A stretch of 5,324 nucleotides of DNA from Euryarchaeota archaeon UBA54 (GTDB lineage Archaea; Thermoplasmatota; Poseidoniia; Poseidoniales; Thalassarchaeaceae), in contig DAGM01000067.1 of the NCBI GenBank assembly GCA_002495735.1, positions 10,836-16,159 on the forward strand, given 5' to 3'. The notes beneath the pieces are model-generated. The model was not told the DNA's origin. It did not search any database and saw only the letters and a program-made list of their open reading frames with translations. Position 1 is the first letter of the stretch. Each line of letters begins with the position of its first letter. Below are positions 1-5,324 of the stretch, piece by piece. A program made the translations under genes and the position numbers.

Positions 1-2220
1 AACGTATACGATACGTTCGCGTTTTACGACCCATCCACCTTAGAGGGGCAGGTCGAATGGGCCCTGCCGTTCGGATGGGGTCTCACATTCCCAACGTCGC
101 TATCATTGGACCCCGGCCAGTCGGTGACTAGGAACCTGCAGGTCAGCGTCCCGACCTCACAGGATCCTGGGACTTTTGTGATCTACCTGAAAGGTTGGTC
201 CACTGGTGAGCCAGTGCTCTCTATCGATCAAGGTACCTTTGATGTTCTTGAACTCTGGATTAACGTCTCGATTAAGAGCACGGGCAACATTGTCTTCAAT
301 CTTGGAGACACGACGCAGTACGTCTTGCCTGGTGACTGCTCTGAGTTCGATATCGAGGTCACCAAGCACTTCACACCCGGCCATCTGTTATTCACGACTC
401 CAGGAGGCCCAGAGGAGAGACCTCCTGAGATTTCCGAGCAGACATGGAGGTTCGACCACTGGACGGTGGATTTGGATTTCTCCGAAGCCCCCGGAGGGAA
501 CGGAATCTCAGATAACGCTCCACGCTACTGGTCGATTATCGACACTCCATACACCGTCACAGCCATCATGTGTGCACCGTACAATGCTACTGCTGGCCTA
601 GGCGACTCTGTCACCGTCAAGGCCCATCTTGAGGGGGCACAGCGTGTCAGAGACTCCGTGGTCCTTCTGACAAACGTCATTCAAGAGTACGACTTGGAAG
701 CCAGCGTTCCTGAAACCATTTTGTCCATGCATCCAGGACAGACGTACCAGTTGGATACCACGGTCTCCAACGAAGGAAACGGTGCTGACAGATACGACAT
801 AACAGTACATTCGATTGAGGACACATTCGGGGCATCGCACGTCTGGGACATCGATATCCCCCGAATCCTATTCACTGAGTTGGACCGTGACGAGTCGCAG
901 ACCGTACCTATCCTTCTCAACGTGCCAGAGAGGACCCACGCCGGCCAGTACACCGTAATCCTGAATGTGCTAAGCGAGGAGTCTTACGAGGGAACCAAAC
1001 TGAGGGACGTCATCGAGTTACAGGTCGAGATTGTCGAGTTTCACGACATGCGGATAGAGGTTGACCCGATGGTTGAGAGCCGAATCAAGTCCACAGCTCC
1101 TGGCAGAATTGTCCGATTCACCATAAACATCACCAACCACGGTAATATGGACGACCAACCGACACTGCACAACCACACCCTCTATGACAGTGATGACCCA
1201 TATTCATGGCAGACGTCCCCTACGATGGGGCCTCTGCTGGGTAATTGGGCGATTAGCTACGCATTGCTCGAGGACTTCGACACTGAGTATCCGATCGAGA
1301 GGCCATGTGTAGGACAAATTCTGGGTGAAGACCCACCTGCCGAGGGCTGCTACCTGTCCGCCCAGACCAATGCAATCACCATGCCGGTGATGGAGGCTTA
1401 CTCAACTCTACAGATTGTCGTAATCATCCAGATTGACCCAGCCGCTACACTGAACAATCGAGAGATTGGAATCAAGGTCGTATCGGCATTCGGCTCCTCG
1501 GAAGCAGGCGGTGACCACGATGAGACTGCGGTGTGGGATGACTCCTGCACTCTCGACGCGAATGGAGACGGTTTGCCGGATAACTACCGACCCAATTGTG
1601 ATACCAACGAACAAGTCATTGAACTGAGACTCAGGGCACCAGATCTCTTCATCCTCGATGTCTTCGCTGCGACCCACACAGGGGAGGTTGGGGAGATGCT
1701 CTCCGTCAACGTACAAATCCTCAACAAGGGCAACGCTCACGCTACTGACGTCAACATCATCCTATGCGTAGACCAGACTAAATCTGACATCAAGAAGAAC
1801 GGGTGCGACGAAGAGAACATCGTTTACCGGCAAATAGTCCAGGCGATAATGCCCTGTGACAACCCTAGTTCCGGCTGTGCCAACGAGGACCCACCCACAA
1901 TTGCTCTACTGTATATGGTCAAGGCTGGAAGACACGACGTCGTCGTAGTCTTGGATCCGGATAACATAATTGTCGAGACCGATGAGACCAACAACATCAA
2001 ATCGGTCTCGCAGAAGATGGGCTCGAATTTAGGACTGCTCGATGTCGGAATCGAGGTCATAGCCCAATACACAGTGCCGACCATAATCCTAGGCGCGACG
2101 TTCGCCCTAGTAGGAGTGGTCGCAGTGGTCATGTGGGGGCGCAGGGAGGAGGCAAAGATCCGCTACGCCGAGAAGTCCAGTATGATTTCGAACCTTGATG
2201 ATGAGGACATGGTCTTCTGA
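1..2220 (+). CDS. Large exported surface protein with CARDB/NEW3-like domains and C-terminal membrane anchor (5' partial)
   Basis: The reading frame is open from the left edge, so the start and any signal peptide lie outside; the TTG at 106 is not a convincing start because the preceding 35 codons are open and protein-like. The visible part has 739 residues. Three Ig-like beta-sandwich segments carry an N-x-G-N turn (residues 257-260, 379-382, 575-578), typical of NEW3/CARDB-type modules. The last (about 546-672) is a good CARDB match, with the closing motif VETDETNN. A Ca-binding-type loop DANGDGLPD lies at 519-527. The region 90-225 is unrecognised. A single membrane helix (about 691-712) is followed by Arg-Arg and a short acidic cytoplasmic tail ending at the TGA. 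All ten cysteines and four N-x-S/T sequons (88, 195, 376, 391) lie outside the membrane, consistent with a disulfide-bonded, glycosylated cell-surface protein. The ligand is unknown; adhesion or cell-envelope binding is an inference from CARDB families. Confidence 0.9.
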   Translation, partial: NVYDTFAFYDPSTLEGQVEWALPFGWGLTFPTSLSLDPGQSVTRNLQVSVPTSQDPGTFVIYLKGWSTGEPVLSIDQGTFDVLELWINVSIKSTGNIVFNLGDTTQYVLPGDCSEFDIEVTKHFTPGHLLFTTPGGPEERPPEISEQTWRFDHWTVDLDFSEAPGGNGISDNAPRYWSIIDTPYTVTAIMCAPYNATAGLGDSVTVKAHLEGAQRVRDSVVLLTNVIQEYDLEASVPETILSMHPGQTYQLDTTVSNEGNGADRYDITVHSIEDTFGASHVWDIDIPRILFTELDRDESQTVPILLNVPERTHAGQYTVILNVLSEESYEGTKLRDVIELQVEIVEFHDMRIEVDPMVESRIKSTAPGRIVRFTINITNHGNMDDQPTLHNHTLYDSDDPYSWQTSPTMGPLLGNWAISYALLEDFDTEYPIERPCVGQILGEDPPAEGCYLSAQTNAITMPVMEAYSTLQIVVIIQIDPAATLNNREIGIKVVSAFGSSEAGGDHDETAVWDDSCTLDANGDGLPDNYRPNCDTNEQVIELRLRAPDLFILDVFAATHTGEVGEMLSVNVQILNKGNAHATDVNIILCVDQTKSDIKKNGCDEENIVYRQIVQAIMPCDNPSSGCANEDPPTIALLYMVKAGRHDVVVVLDPDNIIVETDETNNIKSVSQKMGSNLGLLDVGIEVIAQYTVPTIILGATFALVGVVAVVMWGRREEAKIRYAEKSSMISNLDDEDMVF
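1555..1581 (+). other. Calcium-binding-type loop (DxNGDGxxD) within the surface protein
   Basis: The nine codons encode DANGDGLPD. The spacing of Asp, Asn, Asp and Asp matches Ca-coordinating loops of the dockerin, EF-hand-like and thrombospondin type 3 kind. Cysteines flank it three residues before and six residues after (residues 516 and 533 of the visible protein), so a disulfide could clamp the loop. It sits in the linker between the third beta-sandwich segment and the CARDB domain, where bound calcium would stiffen the stalk. Calcium binding is inferred from the motif only. Confidence 0.6.
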
Positions 2221-2958
2221 TTAGCGTGCTAGCCACCATGGCAACGGTGTGCCTTCGCGTGCCGCGACGAGGCGGCCACGACTAGCTGCGAAATCTCGCA
2301 TCAGACGCTCGCGCAGAGTATCCATCATCTCCTCTGCGTCCATTGACTGGATTCTCAGTCCCTGCGAGAAGGCATCCAAATCGAGTGGTCTGCGGGGTTG
2401 GTTCATGATAGCGTGGGCCAACTGCCTCTCCTCATATGATCCAGATTGCTCAGAGATGCTGGGGGAGACTTTTCTCATCACCTGCTGATGGAGTGCTATC
2501 ACAGCGTCACGATGCTCGTCTATGCGCTCGAGAGCAGAGTCCAACTCCGAGAGCACTCCCATAGCCTCCACCATCGGGAGCTTGCGTCGGGTACCCAACC
2601 TGTCGACCACTCCATTCAGTTCAGGCGGCAATCTGTTGGAGAGACGCATCGGCCCTCCAGCCGGTATCTTCCTGTGCTCTGCGCGGAATAAATCAGGTCC
2701 GAGGTCGAGACGCAGGGAGAAGGACTGGTTGACCTTGTACATCTTCTTCGGGGGACCCCCCTTCTCCGATGGCGTACGTTCGGAATCCACGAACCCTGAT
2801 TCCTCTAGGACCTTGAGGTGCTTGACTACCGCTTGCTGACTTACATTCAGTAACTCGGAGAGTTGCAGAGGGTAGTGAGGTTCCTTGACTAATTTCCTGA
2901 GAATCTGGCGTCTAGTAGGGTTTTCGAGTATCGAGAGCGCCTCGTCGAAACCTACCAT
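2221..2958 (-). CDS. ArsR-like winged helix-turn-helix transcriptional regulator
   Basis: This 245-residue protein starts at the ATG at 2958 and ends with TAA at 2221. Residues 5-85 form a winged helix-turn-helix. The opening ALSILENPTRRQILRKL is the classic first helix of ArsR-type domains, NVSQQAVVKHLKVLEESG (38-55) contains the recognition helix, and about 57-77 is the wing, with GGPPKKMYKV as its second strand. The Gly-Pro-Pro-Lys wing and the C-terminal extension resemble archaeal ArsR-like predicted regulators of the COG1777 kind. Residues about 130-165 are helical with heptad character and could mediate dimerisation. The protein has no cysteine at all, so it is not a Cys-based metal sensor like classical ArsR or SmtB; its signal is unknown. 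A palindrome 7 bp upstream of its start suggests autoregulation. The Shine-Dalgarno signal is weak. It abuts the convergent surface protein gene with zero spacing. Regulator function is well supported; the regulon is inference. Confidence 0.9.
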   Translation of the reverse strand: MVGFDEALSILENPTRRQILRKLVKEPHYPLQLSELLNVSQQAVVKHLKVLEESGFVDSERTPSEKGGPPKKMYKVNQSFSLRLDLGPDLFRAEHRKIPAGGPMRLSNRLPPELNGVVDRLGTRRKLPMVEAMGVLSELDSALERIDEHRDAVIALHQQVMRKVSPSISEQSGSYEERQLAHAIMNQPRRPLDLDAFSQGLRIQSMDAEEMMDTLRERLMRDFAASRGRLVAAREGTPLPWWLAR

Positions 2959-2965
2959 TTACTTA

Positions 2966-2980
2966 CCAACCTGAGGTTGG
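2966..2980. promoter_or_regulatory. Palindromic operator candidate for the winged-helix regulator
   Basis: CCAACCTGAGGTTGG is a perfect 7-bp inverted repeat around one central base. It ends 7 bp before the regulator's ATG and covers the likely transcription start of that gene. A dimeric winged-helix protein bound here would block its own promoter. Binding by the neighbouring regulator is inferred from position and symmetry. Confidence 0.6.
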
Positions 2981-2993
2981 GTAGTGGGGGCCT

Positions 2994-3001
2994 TCTAAAA
3001 A
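2994..3001 (-). promoter_or_regulatory. TATA-like element for the regulator gene
   Basis: Read on the minus strand this is TTTTTAGA, the only A/T-rich run upstream of the regulator. Its centre is about 40 bp from the ATG. With the usual archaeal TATA-to-start distance of about 26 bp, transcription would begin near 2971, inside the palindrome, giving a leader of roughly 13 nt. It is a poor TATA match, so this call is tentative. Confidence 0.35.
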
Positions 3002-3002
3002 C

Positions 3003-3012
3003 CCAACTTGAG
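3003..3012. promoter_or_regulatory. Second operator-like site (partial copy of the palindrome)
   Basis: CCAACTTGAG matches the first ten bases of the palindrome at 2966-2975 (CCAACCTGAG) at nine of ten positions, in the same orientation and 37 bp away. It lies between the two TATA-like elements, next to the BRE position of both divergent promoters. It could be a second, weaker binding site that lets one regulator act on both genes. Confidence 0.45.
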
Positions 3013-3018
3013 CATAGG

Positions 3019-3026
3019 ATAATATC
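3019..3026 (+). promoter_or_regulatory. TATA box for the 97-residue membrane protein gene
   Basis: ATAATATC is centred about 26 bp upstream of the ATG at 3048, the usual archaeal TATA-to-start distance, so the transcript probably begins at or very near the start codon (leaderless). No Shine-Dalgarno sequence is visible in the short upstream stretch, which fits. The box lies inside a small inverted repeat, GGAT-AAT-ATCC (3017-3027). Confidence 0.55.
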
Positions 3027-3047
3027 CGACGAACTAGTAAAACTGTC

Positions 3048-3341
3048 ATGGGAACCGGGAAGACCGTACTAGTCACGGTACTAGTCATAGCTGGATTGCT
3101 GATGCTGGCTTTGTCGTTTGTTGCTTCAATAGTAGTTGATACCATTGATCAGAGGATTGCCGACGAATGCGAAGACGAGACAGGCACAATTGGAGAAATT
3201 ATCGGTGCTGATGAGGGCCAGTGTCAAGACGGCCGTGATATGAGAGACAGAGTTGATTCCATTGGCCAGATGATTGGCTATCTAGGCGCGGCAATTCTTG
3301 TGATATCAGTAATCATGGTAGCAATCAGAAAGAGACAGTAA
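3048..3341 (+). CDS. Small membrane protein with two transmembrane segments, function unknown
   Basis: This 97-residue protein runs from the ATG at 3048 to the TAA at 3339-3341. Residues about 6-30 form a strongly hydrophobic helix. Residues 31-74 form a very acidic loop (DECEDETG, GADEGQCQDGRD), and residues about 75-93 form a second helix followed by the basic end RKRQ. The Lys near the N-terminus and the basic C-terminus predict both ends in the cytoplasm and the acidic loop outside. The loop has two cysteines (41 and 59) that could form a disulfide. I do not recognise the family. It shares its upstream region with the divergent regulator, whose putative operators flank its TATA box, so it is a plausible regulatory target. 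It abuts the following convergent gene with no spacer. Hydrophobicity and promoter position make it a likely real gene despite its length. Confidence 0.8.
   Translation: MGTGKTVLVTVLVIAGLLMLALSFVASIVVDTIDQRIADECEDETGTIGEIIGADEGQCQDGRDMRDRVDSIGQMIGYLGAAILVISVIMVAIRKRQ
3066..3087 (+). repeat. Tandem GTACTAGTCA repeat at the start of the small membrane protein gene
   Basis: GTACTAGTCA occurs at 3066-3075 and again at 3078-3087, a 12-bp period that equals four codons (Val-Leu-Val-Thr, then Val-Leu-Val-Ile). A third ACTAGT hexamer lies at 3033-3038 between the TATA box and the ATG. The tandem copies encode part of the first membrane helix, so a protein-level explanation is possible. Confidence 0.6.
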
Positions 3342-4076
3342 TCAGCCTTCGTCCCAGCCTTGCCAATCTCGATCGCCCTCAGTCTGCTGGGATTCCTCGC
3401 CGACCGTTGTCTGACCAGGGAAGGGATCCGCTATCGATTCCTCCTCCTCTACTTCCGGGAGGCCGCGGTACTGTCTGTACAACTCGTCGGTTGTCGGCAA
3501 CTTACCCTCTTTGGACATGACTACGGGTCCTCCGGATTTCTTACGCTGCCCCCGTCCTGCGAGAGCCAGTATGAGCGCGATGACGCCCAGAGGCAATCCA
3601 AGGCAACACCCGAAGAACATCATCACGAACCAACCGCTACCGAAAAGCGCCTTTTGTGCAGATACATCATCCACGAACCACAGGGTAGTGTTTCCGTCGT
3701 TGTGTAGGGTGTAATCACCGGCCTGAGCCGATCTGAAGACCCTCACAGGGGTATACAAGGTCCCGTCCTCACCCGGTCTATCAACATCTAGACCCGTGGG
3801 CGCTGAACCACTTTCCTCAGACCCTATTGCATCAATCAGCCGTAGTTCAGCAGTCTGCGAATCCCCTTCGGTGACACGCAGGGCGACATACTCTCCAAAT
3901 AACTCTAGAGTGACTTCCTCACTCTCTCCAGCTTCCAACTCTAGAAGATGCCGCTGGGCGGGGTCGAGCTCGTCGAACATCACTGGCATGGCGTTGTAGT
4001 ATGACACTACACTAATCAGCACCAGCAGTAGCGAGGCTCCTGAGAGCCTTTTGGCCCAGAGTGTAACGTCAGCCAC
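3342..4076 (-). CDS. Membrane protein with two transmembrane segments, exported domain and acidic cytoplasmic tail, function unknown
   Basis: This 244-residue protein uses a GTG start at 4076 and ends with TGA at 3342-3344. The GTG is preferred because it gives a short basic N-terminus (WAKR) directly before the first hydrophobic helix (about 11-28), and no ATG is available upstream. Residues about 31-145 form an exported, beta-rich acidic domain, ending with AGDYTLHNDGNTTLWFVDD, a pattern like the last strands of small beta-sandwich domains, with one sequon at Asn129. A second helix (about 147-174) is followed by GRGQRKK, a clear cytoplasmic stop-transfer signal. The tail (181-244) is hydrophilic and acidic, with an EVEEEE run and the end DRDWQGWDEG. 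I do not recognise the family; a GOLD-like ectodomain is only a loose possibility. It follows top6A by 38 bp on the same strand, so it may be co-transcribed, and converges with the small membrane protein gene. Confidence 0.85.
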   Translation of the reverse strand: MADVTLWAKRLSGASLLLVLISVVSYYNAMPVMFDELDPAQRHLLELEAGESEEVTLELFGEYVALRVTEGDSQTAELRLIDAIGSEESGSAPTGLDVDRPGEDGTLYTPVRVFRSAQAGDYTLHNDGNTTLWFVDDVSAQKALFGSGWFVMMFFGCCLGLPLGVIALILALAGRGQRKKSGGPVVMSKEGKLPTTDELYRQYRGLPEVEEEESIADPFPGQTTVGEESQQTEGDRDWQGWDEG

Positions 4077-4114
4077 GACGTGAGGTGATGGCTCCGTGCT
4101 ATCAGACTTCTCAA
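4077..4114 (-). other. 38-bp gap between top6A and the membrane protein gene
   Basis: There is no TATA-like A/T-rich element and no stem-loop followed by T residues here. A GGAG lies about 18 bases before the GTG start, too far for a good Shine-Dalgarno sequence. The lack of promoter and terminator signals favours read-through from top6A. Confidence 0.5.
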
Positions 4115-5227
4115 TCAGTAGGCGAGACCAACATCCGGGTGAGCCAACTTTTCAGGGAGATAGGTATCTGTCACGAAATCCAGTCCATACTTGGCCAGGG
4201 ACTGCTGCTCGGCCTTCTTCCCGAGCTCCTGCATCAACTCAATCTGCTGCTGCCACCACCCTGTAGAGAATCTAGGGTCGGACAATTCGGCCTGCAGAGC
4301 GCCCAGATCTTGTTTTGAGAGGTCATCGCTAGGTAGGTCATAAGCGAGAATATCATCTGCAGTAATCCCGAGATATATCGCCCCCTTGCTCGCCAGGTAT
4401 TCTGAGATATGAGCAGTCTTGATAGCCCCGTATGCGATACTAGCAAAGATTCTGAACGACCATGGGTCGCAGTCAGCGAATACCACGATTGGCTTTTTCC
4501 ACTCGTCACTCATTCGTCGCATAATTCGACGAGTGGAGCGTGCAGGTTGCCCCTTGAGGTGGATTAGCGCACACCGCGCCTCCTCATCGAAACCATTCTC
4601 AATCAGTCGATCGAACATCCCACCAGTCTCTATTGCCATGATGAAATCTATGTCCTCATCAATGAGTCTGAGTTTCTCTGATTCGACATTGTAAGGGACT
4701 CCGTATCCAGAGTCGCCGACGTCGTCGCGACAGTTTATCCTCATCCAGTCACCACGTCGATTACGCTCTTCAAAAGTCACATTCCCGATGATTCTCGCCC
4801 CGTCCTCCTCCGGTCTCAGACGGAAGTCCTCGCGTAGACACTTGGTGACAATCTCGAGATCTTCAGCTAGGTTATTGCTTTCGTTCTGCGAGTGGAATTT
4901 GCCGTTGCCCCAGGCTTCGGAGATGTAGTACATCTCTCTCAGGGTTGAGGACTTACCACTGTTGATCATTTCCTCGATGAACTCGGTGACGTGTAGTGAG
5001 CGCAGTAACTGTTTAGCGGAACCGAGGTTGGTCGCGTCGCGGACCGTCCTTTTCTTGCCATATTTGTAGACCCCCAACCGCTGGTCGAAGCCGATGTTGC
5101 TCTTAGAGCGGACAGGCAGTGTCATCGTCGGAGGATTGCCCTTGGACATCTTGTCATGCATCTCTGAAGCCACATTATGGAGGGCTTGAATCACCTCGTC
5201 CTTGGATTTCTCTCTTCTTATACTCAT
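4115..5227 (-). CDS. top6A: DNA topoisomerase VI subunit A (Spo11-like)
   Basis: This 370-residue protein, a normal length for archaeal Top6A, is the DNA-cleaving subunit of type IIB topoisomerase VI (A2B2). The complex makes a double-strand break with 2-base overhangs, passes another duplex through it, and so relaxes and decatenates DNA. The N-terminal winged-helix (CAP-like) domain carries the catalytic tyrosine motif TLREMYYISEAWG at about 95-107; the nucleophile is one of Tyr100/Tyr101, by family pattern the second. The TOPRIM domain supplies the Mg-binding acidic residues: Glu200 in FIMAIETGG and Asp252/Asp254 in VFADCDPWSFRIF. The stretch AYGAIKTAHISEYLA and the following LGITADDI are also typical of the family. 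The usual DGDPxG motif reads DCDPWS here. The ATG at 5227 overlaps the upstream gene's stop in ATGA. The stop is TGA at 4115. Confidence 0.97.
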   Translation of the reverse strand: MSIRREKSKDEVIQALHNVASEMHDKMSKGNPPTMTLPVRSKSNIGFDQRLGVYKYGKKRTVRDATNLGSAKQLLRSLHVTEFIEEMINSGKSSTLREMYYISEAWGNGKFHSQNESNNLAEDLEIVTKCLREDFRLRPEEDGARIIGNVTFEERNRRGDWMRINCRDDVGDSGYGVPYNVESEKLRLIDEDIDFIMAIETGGMFDRLIENGFDEEARCALIHLKGQPARSTRRIMRRMSDEWKKPIVVFADCDPWSFRIFASIAYGAIKTAHISEYLASKGAIYLGITADDILAYDLPSDDLSKQDLGALQAELSDPRFSTGWWQQQIELMQELGKKAEQQSLAKYGLDFVTDTYLPEKLAHPDVGLAY

Positions 5228-5324
5228 TCATCTACCCCCTGATCTGGAGTCAATGACCCCATGTCGATTACACCCTCATCATTTGGGTTCCGAACCGCCT
5301 CTTCGGCTCTCCCAGCAAGATTCT
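5224..5324 (-). CDS. top6B: C-terminal end of upstream gene, probably DNA topoisomerase VI subunit B (partial)
   Basis: On the minus strand a frame is open from the right edge of the window to a TGA at 5224-5226, giving 32 residues that end MGSLTPDQGVDE. The stop shares ATGA with the top6A start (4-bp overlap), the usual sign of translational coupling. Of the three minus-strand frames this is the only one free of internal stops. In many archaea top6B lies directly upstream of top6A in one operon, and the hydrophilic tail would suit the variable Top6B C-terminus. The GHKL ATPase and transducer domains lie outside the window, so the identity rests on context rather than on a diagnostic motif. 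Confidence 0.65.
   Translation of the reverse strand, partial: NLAGRAEEAVRNPNDEGVIDMGSLTPDQGVDE

Noticed and set aside
106..108. TTG as the start codon of the surface protein gene
   Set aside because: The frame is open back to position 1 and the 35 upstream residues look like part of the same beta-sandwich domain, so the true start is beyond the window.
401..427. Inverted repeat CAGGAGG / CCTCCTG with a 13-base loop
   Set aside because: It is inside the coding region, short, with no T-run and no promoter context; probably a chance result of Pro, Gly and Glu codons.
2594..2601. Another CCAACCTG match inside the regulator gene
   Set aside because: Only a short half-site without the inverted partner, inside coding sequence; likely chance.
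2963..3145. 60-residue reading frame antisense to the small membrane protein gene and its promoter
   Set aside because: It overlaps the promoter region and the better supported gene on the other strand and shows no family pattern.
4234..4694. Reading frames of about 80-90 residues in other frames inside top6A
   Set aside because: They are shadows of a clearly identified conserved gene; no domain-like features.

Overview
The window looks like chromosomal DNA of an archaeon, probably a marine euryarchaeote of the Poseidoniales (Marine Group II) type. The evidence is a DNA topoisomerase VI A subunit preceded by a 4-bp-overlapping upstream gene end, an archaeal-style ArsR-like winged-helix regulator, a TATA box at leaderless spacing, and a large exported CARDB/NEW3-type surface protein with a C-terminal membrane anchor. 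The lineage is an inference from gene content and protein style; no rRNA or tRNA gene is present. I see no mobile element, CRISPR array or RNA gene. Coding density is very high, and no gene-free stretch exceeds about 90 bp.

Layout. Positions 1-2220 (+) hold the 3' part of a large surface protein gene, open to the left edge. Positions 2221-2958 (-) encode a winged-helix regulator, convergent with the first gene and abutting it with no spacer. Positions 2959-3047 are an 89-bp divergent promoter region with a near-perfect palindrome, a second partial copy of it, and TATA-like elements for both directions. Positions 3048-3341 (+) encode a 97-residue protein with two membrane segments. Positions 3342-4076 (-) encode a 244-residue protein with two membrane segments and an acidic cytoplasmic tail, again abutting its convergent neighbour with no spacer. 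Positions 4115-5227 (-) are top6A. Positions 5224-5324 (-) are the 3' end of an upstream gene, most likely top6B.

How the genes may work together. top6B, top6A and the 244-residue membrane protein gene run in one direction with a 4-bp overlap and a 38-bp gap, so they may be co-transcribed. Topoisomerase VI is a type IIB DNA topoisomerase that passes one duplex through another. Nothing in the sequence explains functionally why a membrane protein gene follows it. The regulator and the small membrane protein are divergent and share one promoter region with repeated operator-like sites, which suggests that the regulator controls itself and the small membrane protein. The large surface protein is an independent transcription unit whose promoter lies outside the window.

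The most interesting points are the regulator/small-membrane-protein module with its repeated operator, the two zero-spacing convergent stop-codon junctions, and the uncharacterised membrane protein behind top6A. I did not find clear evidence of a wholly new system.
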